Of a stretch of 64,000 nt of DNA, positions 1-8,737 are shown one piece after another. The notes under the pieces were generated by a model. It saw nothing but the letters and a program-made list of their open reading frames with translations, was not told the origin of the DNA and made no database searches. The position numbers were made by a program, and so were the translations under genes. The stretch comes from CAWGET01 sp963821715 (GTDB lineage Bacteria > Bacteroidota > Ignavibacteria > Ignavibacteriales > Melioribacteraceae): positions 62,001 through 126,000 of the forward strand of contig CAWGET010000004.1 in assembly GCA_963821715.1 (NCBI GenBank), read 5' to 3'. The number at the start of each line of letters is the position of its first letter. The first letter of the stretch is position 1.

Positions 1-1772
1 GAAAATTCGAGTGTCATCGGAACCGCAATCATCTTACCGCCAAATCCAAAATAACGAAATACTAACATACTTAAATTTGTAACATTTATCGAGTTTAGAG
101 CGTTAATATTTACATTCACGCCGTACTTGTCGGCAAGTTCAGCTGTTTTGGATTTGATTAAATTTTTAAATTTACTGAACTCTATTCTTTTCCGTAAAGT
201 CTCGGTAGATTCCCCGTCCGGAGCTTTCGTTCCCACCTCCGGTTCTTTTTTATCAATTAGCTTGAAGATGGAATATCCTTCATCTGTTTGGAGTGGACCG
301 TATATTTCGCCTTCCTTCAATTCGGAGGCTATCAATCCGACTTCTCCCCTTTCAGCAGCAGAAAAATAACCGGTATCTAATCTACTTTGTGAATATTGCA
401 GCGCAAGTGACTTTATATCCGCTCCTTTTTCCAATTCGTACAGTACTCTCTCAATTATGCTTAAATCTCTGTTCACAATCTCAATAATTTTAATTTGCGC
501 TGACGCGGGGAGCGAATCTCCACTCTCATCAAGAAAATCGGAAAGTTCTTCGTCACTTACAGTAATTGAATCTATAAAATCTTTTTTTAGCTGAACTGAA
601 AGATAATGATCTTTCCACATATCGAGATCCTCTTTCACTTCGGGCAGTTTGTCCAATCCACGCTCGAAACCTTCCCGCGCAAGTAGCGTGTTTTCTATAT
701 ATTCCCTAACTCTTTTATCTAATTGAAAACGTATAGACTGAGGATCAATATTTTTGGAAGAAAACCCTTCGAAAATAAAAGCATAAAGAAATTCTTTAAG
801 CGAAACAGGGTTTTCACTAAATTTAATAAATTCCATATTGAGGGAGTCAGCGCCGAACTCATTTAATATTTTGTAAAAAGCTTCATCACTTAAAGCGATC
901 GGTTCCCCTTTACTGCCGCTTTCACTCTCCAATTTTTTCATTTCTTTTATCAGCTTCTCCGATAGATACCAGAAAAGATCTCCGTCGGCGGTAACTTCTT
1001 TATCCGCGAAAAAATCGGAATAAAATTTTGAACCAATGCGTTCTTTTACTCTTTGTTCCATAATTTTGTTTATGGAAGATTGAAAATTTTCTTTGCCCGA
1101 CTCGGGATTTCTTCCGACTTCTATCAGCTTAAAAATATAAAAACCGTCCGGCGATTTAAGCGGCTGAGAATATTCGCTGATGTTTAATGCAAAAATAGAA
1201 TCTTCTACAAATTCTTCCATTCTTCCGTAGACTATATCGTAAGGTTCGGGCTGGAGAATATTTTCCGTTCTTGAAGAAAGGACTGAATCGAAAGGAATAC
1301 CTGCTTTAAGTTTTTGATAAACTTCGTTTATCTCCTCTTCGTCTCTGCTGTACAGATAATTGACCTTGAGAAGTTTGTTCATTCTGTCAAGCGCTTTTTC
1401 AATATCTTCATTTTGAATTTCCGCTTTATCGGTAATTTCAATTTTGAAGAGCGCATCGCGCACGTACATTTTTTCCAGATTTTCATAGGAATAATTAACT
1501 GCAGCCGACGTATCGTATCCGAGCGCTTCTGCTTCCTGCGCCCATAATTTTTCTGCAATCAGCGAATACAAAAAATCTCTTTTTAGTTTTTCATCATCTT
1601 CGTTAAAACGTTTTGACCGGTTCAATTGAGGCATCATTTCGTAACGCTTTATAAATTCATCTTTACTGATCCGTTTGTCGCCAATTTCTGCAACGTTATT
1701 TTTCGCACTATTCTGACTGTAAAAGGCTGAAGCTGACGCGAAAAGAAATAAAAATAAAATCTTAGTCTTCAT
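1..1772 (-). CDS. SurA/PpiC-type peptidyl-prolyl cis-trans isomerase (partial, C-terminus beyond window)
   Basis: The ATG at 1772-1770 opens a frame that stays open to position 1, so the C-terminus is outside the window. It starts with a secretion signal (MKTKILFLFLFASASAF) and continues as a long, charged, helix-rich chaperone-like protein. Two stretches resemble parvulin (rotamase) domains: one around residues 125-195, where ILQPEPYDIVYGRMEE and PLKSPDGFYIFKLIE are visible, and a second near residues 465-510 with DTGYFSAAEKGEVG and GPLQTDEGYSIFKLID. That layout is typical of periplasmic SurA/PrsA-like folding factors for outer-membrane proteins. It follows the NnrU-like gene by 10 bp and is probably its operon partner. 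The family call is inferred from domain pattern; exact orthology is not established. Confidence 0.8.
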   Translation of the reverse strand, partial: MKTKILFLFLFASASAFYSQNSAKNNVAEIGDKRISKDEFIKRYEMMPQLNRSKRFNEDDEKLKRDFLYSLIAEKLWAQEAEALGYDTSAAVNYSYENLEKMYVRDALFKIEITDKAEIQNEDIEKALDRMNKLLKVNYLYSRDEEEINEVYQKLKAGIPFDSVLSSRTENILQPEPYDIVYGRMEEFVEDSIFALNISEYSQPLKSPDGFYIFKLIEVGRNPESGKENFQSSINKIMEQRVKERIGSKFYSDFFADKEVTADGDLFWYLSEKLIKEMKKLESESGSKGEPIALSDEAFYKILNEFGADSLNMEFIKFSENPVSLKEFLYAFIFEGFSSKNIDPQSIRFQLDKRVREYIENTLLAREGFERGLDKLPEVKEDLDMWKDHYLSVQLKKDFIDSITVSDEELSDFLDESGDSLPASAQIKIIEIVNRDLSIIERVLYELEKGADIKSLALQYSQSRLDTGYFSAAERGEVGLIASELKEGEIYGPLQTDEGYSIFKLIDKKEPEVGTKAPDGESTETLRKRIEFSKFKNLIKSKTAELADKYGVNVNINALNSINVTNLSMLVFRYFGFGGKMIAVPMTLEF

Positions 1773-1782
1773 AATAAATCCG

Positions 1783-2406
1783 TTATCGGGAAAATTTAAA
1801 TGGTAAAATTCTTGGTACTTCTTTTTGATATTGAATATATGTTACACCAAATTTTGAAATTAGTTTCTTCTCTTCGAAAATAGAACCGGCTACAAAATAG
1901 ATTGTGATGCAGATAAATAAAGTCAAATAAAAAAGATCCATCGAAGGGCGAAATCCTAAAAACAATATCGAGAAGAAATAGATAGGGTGGCGCATATATT
2001 TGAAAGGACCTTTTATTATTAACTCAGAATGTTCATCCAGTTCATCTTCGTTGTATTCGTCTTTGAAATATCTTTTAATTTGAGATATTCCGATAAACTC
2101 TTTAGCGCTAATGAAAGACGCAGACCAAATCAATCCGGCAAAGCTTACCACTTGCAATCCGTAAATAATAATATCGAAAGAAGACTCAACTTTGTAAATA
2201 ATCAAACGGGGTTTAGGCATTAATTTATATAGCACGAAAAATATTAAAAGAGAAGAGAGATTATAAAAAAGACGATAGAAGGCAATTTTATTTCCTCCTT
2301 TCTCAATAATCATTTTTTTCATTTTGTTGGAAGCAAGAATTGTGTGCGAGATTCCGAATAAAGCAAAAAGAAAAATTATTATAAGAATGTCTTCTACATA
2401 ACTCAT
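1783..2406 (-). CDS. NnrU/isoprenylcysteine methyltransferase-like integral membrane protein
   Basis: A 207-residue protein with about five hydrophobic segments. The C-terminal third carries the signature of the ICMT/PEMT/NnrU membrane methyltransferase superfamily: GPFKYMRHPIY, then a hydrophobic hairpin, then EEKKLISKFG, YIQYQ and VPRILPF, the part that binds S-adenosylmethionine in ICMT enzymes. The substrate cannot be told from the sequence; bacterial relatives are annotated as phospholipid or isoprenoid methyltransferases or as NnrU. The ATG overlaps the rpoN stop by 4 bp, so the two are translationally coupled. Length and motif order look complete. Confidence 0.72.
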   Translation of the reverse strand: MSYVEDILIIIFLFALFGISHTILASNKMKKMIIEKGGNKIAFYRLFYNLSSLLIFFVLYKLMPKPRLIIYKVESSFDIIIYGLQVVSFAGLIWSASFISAKEFIGISQIKRYFKDEYNEDELDEHSELIIKGPFKYMRHPIYFFSILFLGFRPSMDLFYLTLFICITIYFVAGSIFEEKKLISKFGVTYIQYQKEVPRILPFKFSR

Positions 2407-3854
2407 AAAGATTTACGTAACCGCGCCACGGGAAGTTTAAGTTGTTCTCTGTACTTGGCAACGGTTCGCCTGGCAATATGAATACCTTTTTCTACAAGCA
2501 TACTCGCAATCTTATCATCGCTATAAGGAGATTTTTTTGATTCACCTTCGATGATTTCTTTTATTATTTCCTTGATGTGCTTATTGGAAATTTCCCTTCC
2601 TGAATCGGTCGCCAATCCTTCGCTGAAAAAATATTTCAATTCATGAATTCCAACCGGACTCTGTACATACTTTCCGTTAACTACACGGCTTATAGTGGAG
2701 ATGTCCATCATCACTTCGTCGGCAATATCTTTGTAGATCATCGGCTTAAGCGCCCGCGGACCATACTCAAAAAACTCATACTGTTTTTCGAGAATGGAGC
2801 GCATTATTTTCATCAACGTTTCGCGCCGCTGCTGTATTGAAGCGATGAACCATTTGGCGGATTCAAATTTTTCCCGCAAAAATTTATGAGCCTCTTTTTC
2901 GCGGGGAGTAATTTTTCTCTTCCGCTTATTCGAGTTCAACATTTCCAAGTATGTCTGGCTTATTGTTACCGAAGGGACGCTCCTGTCGTTTAACGTAAGG
3001 ATAAAATTGTTATCCACTTTTTCTATAATAAAATCGGGAGAAATTTGATTGGCTTGCTCCGATTCTATATTGCCTTCGCCAGGTTTAGGATTTAGTTTTT
3101 TAATAAGGTCTAGCGCTTGCCGAAGAGTTTCCTTGGACAAATTCATATCGCGCTGAATGGCGTCATATCTCTTGTTAACAAAATTTTTGAAATGATCCGA
3201 TAAAATCTTTTCAGCTAAATACTTATAGTAAGGATCAAATTCAGCGTTGTCTAATTGATTCAACAGACACTCCTGTAAAGAAGTAGCCGCAACTCCGGCC
3301 GGATCGAATTTCTGAATTTTCCTTAAAACTTCTTTCCCCTGTTCAAGCGTAATTTCCTGGTGCTCAAAAAGCCGAAGTTCATTTACTAATTTTTCCAGAC
3401 TTTGCTTAAAATATCCGTCACCATCGAGACTTCCAATTATCATTTCGCCCAGTTCTGTTTCGGCGGGAGAAAGATCGAGCATGTGAAGCTGATCGTAAAG
3501 ATGTTCTGTTAAATTGGATCTTGCCGGGGCAATAGGATCCATCTTATCGTTATCGTCCCCACTCCGGTTCAGTTTTTCGTTATCGACATCCGGGTCATTC
3601 ATCAAGTCTTCAATATCAAATTCATCGTCTGAATCGTATTCGTCATCAAGTTCCGAATCACTTTCGTCACTATCTCTTTCCTGATCTAACTCCAATTCTC
3701 CCTCAGCAACTTCTTCAAGAATAGGATTCAACTCCAACTCTGTTTTTATTCTTTGTTCAAGCGTAAGTGTATTTAGCTGCAACAACTTTTGGTATTGTAT
3801 TTGCTGCGGCGATAATTTTTGCTGCTGCGATAATCTCTGTTGAAGTGAAAGCAT
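2403..3854 (-). CDS. rpoN: RNA polymerase sigma-54 factor RpoN
   Basis: A 483-residue sigma-54. Region I is the glutamine-rich N-terminus (MLSLQQRLSQQQKLSPQQIQ) that contacts enhancer-binding ATPases. Region II, roughly residues 50-100, is a very acidic linker. It is followed by the core-binding domain and a helix-turn-helix around DISTISRVVNGKYV. The diagnostic RpoN box ARRTVAKYR lies at residues 461-469 and reads the -24 promoter element. The protein directs transcription that needs an AAA+ activator; no such activator is encoded in this window. It sits downstream of the DUF3109 gene by 5 bp and overlaps the NnrU-like gene by 4 bp. Complete, no anomalies. Confidence 0.97.
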   Translation of the reverse strand: MLSLQQRLSQQQKLSPQQIQYQKLLQLNTLTLEQRIKTELELNPILEEVAEGELELDQERDSDESDSELDDEYDSDDEFDIEDLMNDPDVDNEKLNRSGDDNDKMDPIAPARSNLTEHLYDQLHMLDLSPAETELGEMIIGSLDGDGYFKQSLEKLVNELRLFEHQEITLEQGKEVLRKIQKFDPAGVAATSLQECLLNQLDNAEFDPYYKYLAEKILSDHFKNFVNKRYDAIQRDMNLSKETLRQALDLIKKLNPKPGEGNIESEQANQISPDFIIEKVDNNFILTLNDRSVPSVTISQTYLEMLNSNKRKRKITPREKEAHKFLREKFESAKWFIASIQQRRETLMKIMRSILEKQYEFFEYGPRALKPMIYKDIADEVMMDISTISRVVNGKYVQSPVGIHELKYFFSEGLATDSGREISNKHIKEIIKEIIEGESKKSPYSDDKIASMLVEKGIHIARRTVAKYREQLKLPVARLRKSL

Positions 3855-3859
3855 AATTT

Positions 3860-4426
3860 CTAACTCCCGATCTTTTGCTTTACTGAATCATACCATTCTT
3901 CGCCATATAATCTAATAAGCGAGTCTTTACAAAATTCTAAAATTGTCAAATCCAATTCCTTCCCTTTTTTAAGCGCCGGTTCGCATTCGCTGTATCTTTC
4001 ATAACGCAGCGCCGTACCGCCGAATTCGGAAACGCGTATTGGAAATAAATGACAAGAGATTGGTTTTCTGAAATTTATCTTCCCGTCAAAAAAAGCGCGC
4101 TCAATTCCGCACTTTGCAATTTCATCTTCGCGGAAGACAAATACACAATCCCTTTTATTCATACTCCGCGTCATTAAAGTTTCATATTTCTCTTCCCAAA
4201 AACCGTCTTTCTCAATCGAATCCACATTCTCGGAAGGGATATACGGTTTCACAATTTCCAACGTTTTTTGAATTTCATCTATTTCTTCTTTGAGCAGAGG
4301 AGCCCCAAAATCACTTTTCATTGTACAGCAAGCTCCTTTGCATGCAGTTAAGTCGCACGCAAATTTCTTTTCGGTTATATCCGGACTCACAATTACATCA
4401 TCTATTTCGATAAATTTATTAATCAT
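3860..4426 (-). CDS. DUF3109 family cysteine-rich protein
   Basis: A 188-residue soluble protein. The N-terminal cluster CDLTACKGACC (around residues 24-34), followed by a conserved GAPL stretch, is the hallmark of DUF3109. Further cysteines occur at RDCVF, AKCGIE, SCHLFP and YSECEP. The cysteine spacing suggests a metal or Fe-S site like that of YkgJ-type zinc/iron-chelating proteins, but no biochemical role is established. It lies 5 bp upstream of rpoN in the same direction and is probably co-transcribed. The 196-bp gap before it, toward the GH13 gene, may hold a promoter; I see no clear box there. Confidence 0.85.
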   Translation of the reverse strand: MINKFIEIDDVIVSPDITEKKFACDLTACKGACCTMKSDFGAPLLKEEIDEIQKTLEIVKPYIPSENVDSIEKDGFWEEKYETLMTRSMNKRDCVFVFREDEIAKCGIERAFFDGKINFRKPISCHLFPIRVSEFGGTALRYERYSECEPALKKGKELDLTILEFCKDSLIRLYGEEWYDSVKQKIGS

Positions 4427-4622
4427 ATTTTTTTGGAATAATTTTTGCTAAAATAATATTTTTATGCGGTTAAATAAAGGGAAAGATTTTTTTTCTTTAG
4501 ATTTAATAATCCGTGTCCAGAGGCTTGAAAAAATTTTTAGAAAACGGATAAAATGATTTTAGCAATTTCTTTTACAAATCGTGCGCCGGCAGTTTACTGC
4601 TTGTCCGGAATTATCGAATTTT

Positions 4623-6101
4623 TCAAAAAGAAAAAATATGGCTCTGATAATTTTTTAACTCGATATAAAGTCCCGCATTAAAAACCTCTCCGGAAGAGCG
4701 GACATATTTTTGATCGGTCAACAGATCAGTTAAAGTGAACACCTCAAAATATCCCCGAGTATCAAGTTTAATTCTTGCGCGAGAATGCGAATCAGAAAAA
4801 TTTATTACCACTAATCTTGTTTCGTCTTTATATTGCCATTGCCATGCTAAAATATTGCGGAAGGCAGAATCCCCATCCCACGCAGGCAGAACTTCCATCA
4901 TACGCCAATCGCCGCTTTTAAAAATATCCGAATTTACAGCCGAGAGAAGAATTTTATAATAATCCTCAATTAGAATATTTTTATGTTCCGGCTGTTCGCG
5001 CCCGAGTTGAACCGGAAGTTTAATTTTCTTTCCTTCAAATTGTCCATCGTAATAAAAACGCATTCCCTGTATTGTACTTATTAATGCCGCAGCCGCCATA
5101 GCTTTATGATTTCCGAAAAGCGCAGCCGATCTTTCCTCATCGTGATTTTCGAGAAAGCGGATTGATTTTTCTTGATAAGATTGTTCCGCGTTTAAATGAT
5201 CTTTTATATCGGAGACATAACCAGCTTCAATTCTATCCGTCAATTTTTTGTCATACGTGAAATCGAAACCGAGCTGCTGCAAATCCCATTCAAGATCCCA
5301 ATATGCTTCTGCGAGAAAAATAAATTCGGGATTAATATCTTTTACAATATTAATGGCCAGACTCCAGAATTCAGAGCCGGGTTTTAAGTAACCGAGTTTA
5401 TCAAGAACTCCCGCCCATGTATTTTTAAAAACATTATTCAGCGCCAGCATTGCCATATCGGCTCTTACTCCGTCGCAAACATTAGAAATATTTATAAGAG
5501 ACCGTATCATAAAATCGCGTGCGGCTTCTGAAAAATAATTTACCTGAACCGTATCCTGCCAGGCTGGGAAAAACGGATCCCTTCCATGCGCAAAATATTT
5601 TTCATCTTTTCCGTCCTGTAAAAAATATGTGTGGCGGTCGCGTTCAAAAAATTCCTTATCTGTTTGAAGAAAAATTTCAGGATTACTTTTAATTAAACTG
5701 CTTTCTGCGCTGAAATGATTCGGTATAAAATCTAGAATTAGTTTCAATCCTAATCCATGAAGTCTTCCCCGCAATTTTTGAAGAGTCTGCTCGTCTCCTA
5801 GTTCGGGATTTAACTCGTATTTATCAATAGAATAAGGCGATCCAATAATGTCTTCGTCCTTCCAATCTTTCAAAGCAGTTCTATAACCGCGGATAAGATT
5901 TTCTTCATAACAATATTTTTTTATTGTTGAAGGATTTGTCCGCCAAACTCCCATTAACCAAATGTAATCCATTCCCTTGTTTTTAAGTCCAATCCAATAT
6001 GAGTCCGGTACATCATCCAGCATAGCTTTTTTATCAGGAGTATTGAATTGTTTTATCCATACACGCGTATTAATTTCATAAAGACTCGGATACTTAATCA
6101 T
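4623..6101 (-). CDS. Alpha-amylase family (GH13) glycosidase, cytoplasmic
   Basis: A 492-residue GH13 enzyme without a signal peptide, so probably acting on cytoplasmic alpha-glucans or small glucosides. The four GH13 regions are present: DFIPNHFS (about 124-131), GVRADMAM with the nucleophile Asp at 215, FLAEAYWD with the acid/base Glu at 265, and FLENHDEER with the transition-state Asp at 321. The C-terminal 90 residues form the usual beta-sandwich. The exact subfamily and substrate cannot be read from motifs alone. It lies 11 bp downstream of dnaG in the same direction, an unusual pairing that looks like chance operon packing. Confidence 0.9.
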   Translation of the reverse strand: MIKYPSLYEINTRVWIKQFNTPDKKAMLDDVPDSYWIGLKNKGMDYIWLMGVWRTNPSTIKKYCYEENLIRGYRTALKDWKDEDIIGSPYSIDKYELNPELGDEQTLQKLRGRLHGLGLKLILDFIPNHFSAESSLIKSNPEIFLQTDKEFFERDRHTYFLQDGKDEKYFAHGRDPFFPAWQDTVQVNYFSEAARDFMIRSLINISNVCDGVRADMAMLALNNVFKNTWAGVLDKLGYLKPGSEFWSLAINIVKDINPEFIFLAEAYWDLEWDLQQLGFDFTYDKKLTDRIEAGYVSDIKDHLNAEQSYQEKSIRFLENHDEERSAALFGNHKAMAAAALISTIQGMRFYYDGQFEGKKIKLPVQLGREQPEHKNILIEDYYKILLSAVNSDIFKSGDWRMMEVLPAWDGDSAFRNILAWQWQYKDETRLVVINFSDSHSRARIKLDTRGYFEVFTLTDLLTDQKYVRSSGEVFNAGLYIELKNYQSHIFSF

Positions 6102-6112
6102 CGTTACAAAAA

Positions 6113-7963
6113 CTATTCTTCGTTGAGAATAAGTTTTTTCTCCTCCTGCAGTTTTTTTATTTCTTTCAAATTTTCCATTATCAGACTTTCATCCGAATAA
6201 TTTTTCAGTTCTCCGTTAATTTGATTGATTATTGCGTCAATTCTTTTTAATCGGAATCTTTTTATTGTATCGCCGGCAGTTTTCAGCAGAACATTTTTCG
6301 GGTCGCGTAAATCTCCAATCTCTTCCCATCTTCTGCTGATAGCGTCTTCGCTTAGCACAAGCTGCATAACATAAGTTTTTAAATTCTCGTCGTCAATTTT
6401 TTCAATAATATCGGCAGGTGAATAATTATCATTTTCGTATTCGTCATACACTATAACATATAATTGTTTAAAAATCGGATCGCTCAAATCGTCGTAAGTT
6501 ATATTTTGGAATATCATATTTAAGATTTGCGGATCACCTTCAAACAAAAGTTTAATAATTTCTTTTTCCATTGGAAGGTTTTGCGGACTGATTTTTTTGC
6601 TCTCAGCTTCTGCTACTTCTCTCTTGCTCAGATTCGCTCTCTGTCTAAACTCTTCTTTTTGGCTTGTAGATTTGATGAACTTCTCGAGTTCTGTTTCCAA
6701 AAGTCTTTCACGCAAATGAAATCTTTTGGCGATTGTTTTCAGGAGAAGATTACGTTTCAATTGATCGTTTACTAAAGCGGTGGTTTTTACCAACTCCCTT
6801 ACCGCTTCCGCGTATGTCGCTGAATCCTGAAACTTTCCTTCCGCCTCAAATCTTTCAGCCTGATATTCCAGAAAGTGTTTAGCAGTCTGGAGTTTTTTGT
6901 CAAATTCTTCTTTACCGTATTTAATGATGAATGAATCGGGATCTTCTTTTTCCGGAAGAGACATTATTTTTACATCGAAGTCTTTCTTCAATAAAATTTC
7001 AATGCTTCGCATCGCGGCTTTTTGGCCGGCTATATCTGCGTCAAATAGGACTACTACATTTTTTGTGAACCTGGAAAGTAATTCCGCCTGTTCATCGGTC
7101 AAAGCAGTTCCGGATGAAGCAACAACATTCTTTACTCCGTTCTGGAACAGCGAGATCAAATCCATATATCCTTCAACTAAAATAGCTTTATCTAATTTTC
7201 TTATTTCATCCTTCGAATGAAATAATCCGTAAAGCGATCTTCTCTTCTGATAGATCAGAGATTCGGGCGAATTAAGGTATTTAGCTATTTTATCTTCGGG
7301 ATTTAAAACTCTTCCCCCAAACGCAATAACTCTTCCATTCGGCGAGAAAATCGGGAACATCAATCGTCCCCGGAACTTATCGTAAAATTTTCCCGATTCA
7401 GATTTGTCTATTAAACCGAGCGCGCGTGCTAAGTCAAGATCTGCGTTATTTTCTTTTGAGTAATTAAAAAAATTATCCCAGCCGAAGAGTGCCATTCCAA
7501 GTCCGAATATTTTCTGCGTCTGTGTTTTAATTTTTCTTTCTTCGAGATATTTCCGCGCTACCTCGCCTTCGGTCGAAGTAAATAAATTGTTAGAAAAATA
7601 TTTAGCCGCTAATACATTCAGATCATACGCTTTTTCCTGTTCGGATTGTTCTTCCGGATTATAGTTCGCATCCTGATTTATCGGGATACCGACAATCTCG
7701 CCGACTTCCTGAACTGCTTCCACAAACGAAATACTTTTATAGTCCATCAAAAATCTGAAGACATTTCCGCCCGCATGGCAGCCGAAACAATGGAAGATTT
7801 GCTTATCCGGACTTACGGAAAATGAAGGAGTTTTTTCCTGATGAAAAGGACAGACGCCAAAAAAATTTTTCCCATGTTTTTTCAACTGAACGTAGCCGGA
7901 AATTATATCCACTACATCCGCCGATCTTCTTATCTCTTCTATTTTTTCTTCAGCAATTCTCAT
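6113..7963 (-). CDS. dnaG: DNA primase DnaG
   Basis: A 616-residue bacterial primase, which makes the RNA primers for chromosome replication. Domains in order: CHC2 zinc-binding domain with Cys38, His41, Cys59 and Cys62; catalytic core with FRGRLMFPI and GGRVL; Toprim domain with the metal-binding Glu at about 264 in ILVEGYMDL and the acidic pair at about 308-310 in VLFDADIAG; and a C-terminal helicase-interaction region from about residue 430. Length and all key residues are normal. It heads the minus-strand run toward position 1 and is divergent from the DJ-1/PfpI gene, so its promoter should lie in 7964-8168. Confidence 0.98.
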   Translation of the reverse strand: MRIAEEKIEEIRRSADVVDIISGYVQLKKHGKNFFGVCPFHQEKTPSFSVSPDKQIFHCFGCHAGGNVFRFLMDYKSISFVEAVQEVGEIVGIPINQDANYNPEEQSEQEKAYDLNVLAAKYFSNNLFTSTEGEVARKYLEERKIKTQTQKIFGLGMALFGWDNFFNYSKENNADLDLARALGLIDKSESGKFYDKFRGRLMFPIFSPNGRVIAFGGRVLNPEDKIAKYLNSPESLIYQKRRSLYGLFHSKDEIRKLDKAILVEGYMDLISLFQNGVKNVVASSGTALTDEQAELLSRFTKNVVVLFDADIAGQKAAMRSIEILLKKDFDVKIMSLPEKEDPDSFIIKYGKEEFDKKLQTAKHFLEYQAERFEAEGKFQDSATYAEAVRELVKTTALVNDQLKRNLLLKTIAKRFHLRERLLETELEKFIKSTSQKEEFRQRANLSKREVAEAESKKISPQNLPMEKEIIKLLFEGDPQILNMIFQNITYDDLSDPIFKQLYVIVYDEYENDNYSPADIIEKIDDENLKTYVMQLVLSEDAISRRWEEIGDLRDPKNVLLKTAGDTIKRFRLKRIDAIINQINGELKNYSDESLIMENLKEIKKLQEEKKLILNEE

Positions 7964-8146
7964 AGTTGTCTGTTTCTTTGAAGTCCACTAAAATATAAAA
8001 AAGTTTCTGGTTATTTATGAAGATTCGAAATTAAATTTTGAGACGCTTCAGATAAACTTTAATATGGATTTGTTTGGTATAGACTTAACACTCTACCTCT
8101 CTAAAAATGCTTCTACTTTATCGTATAAAGATTTGAACAATATTGT

Positions 8147-8154
8147 TAAATTTG
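8147..8154 (+). promoter_or_regulatory. Candidate Bacteroidota-type -7 box (TAnnTTTG)
   Basis: TAAATTTG lies 14 bp upstream of the DJ-1/PfpI start and matches the TAnnTTTG -7 element of the Bacteroidota primary sigma factor. No properly spaced TTTG -33 element is visible, because the nearest TTTG (8132-8135) is too close. It is therefore only a candidate. Confidence 0.28.
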
Positions 8155-8168
8155 TATTTTAACTTTTG

Positions 8169-8702
8169 ATGAACGGAAACATAAAATTGATTAACAAAAG
8201 TATTTTGATAATCCTTGCCGCGGATAATTTTAACGAAGAAGAATTTATCATCGTTAAAGATTCTTTAGATAAAGCAGGATTCAAAATTTTTATCGCCTCA
8301 AATACTAACAATTTATGCGTTGGGAAAAACGGAATGCGCGTAAAAAATGATATGAAATTATATAACATTCACGAAAATAATTTTAGCGGTATTGTTTTTA
8401 TAGGCGGAAACGGAATCAAAAATTATTGGAATGATAAGAAACTTCAAAACGCCGCAAAAGAATTTTTCGCAGCAAAAAAACCGGTCGCGGCAATCTGCAG
8501 CGCGGTTGTAATTCTAGCAAAAGCCGGAATTCTAAACGGATTATCCGCAGCTTGCTGGAAAGAAGATGAACGGGAATTACGTTCGGAAAATATTCAAATT
8601 AAAGATGCGCCTGTTGTTACAAGAAAAAATATTATTACCGGAAGCGGACCGGAATCTACACAGGAATTTGTGAACACTTTTATTTCCAAATTGAAAACTT
8701 AA
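8169..8702 (+). CDS. DJ-1/PfpI family protein
   Basis: A 177-residue protein of the DJ-1/PfpI (class I glutamine amidotransferase-like) superfamily. The nucleophile-elbow cysteine is in VAAICSAVVILAKAGIL at about residue 110. It is preceded by the IVFIGGNG strand and followed late by the conserved ITGSGPEST loop. Members include glyoxalase III-like enzymes, protein deglycases and chaperones; which applies here is unclear. The frame can begin at TTG 8166 or ATG 8169, and the ATG is the simpler choice. No clear Shine-Dalgarno is visible, as is common in this phylum. ispG follows after 35 bp on the same strand. Confidence 0.85.
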   Translation: MNGNIKLINKSILIILAADNFNEEEFIIVKDSLDKAGFKIFIASNTNNLCVGKNGMRVKNDMKLYNIHENNFSGIVFIGGNGIKNYWNDKKLQNAAKEFFAAKKPVAAICSAVVILAKAGILNGLSAACWKEDERELRSENIQIKDAPVVTRKNIITGSGPESTQEFVNTFISKLKT

Positions 8703-8737
8703 AGAACTAAAATTTAAGTTTAATTGTTAAAGAGTTT

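Noticed and set aside
6897..7220. 107-residue plus-strand frame inside dnaG
   Set aside because: Mirror frame of the primase Toprim region; serine-rich low-information sequence, no start signal.
8040..8168. tRNA or riboswitch in the dnaG divergent gap
   Set aside because: No cloverleaf, aptamer-like pairing or conserved motif could be assembled from the bases.
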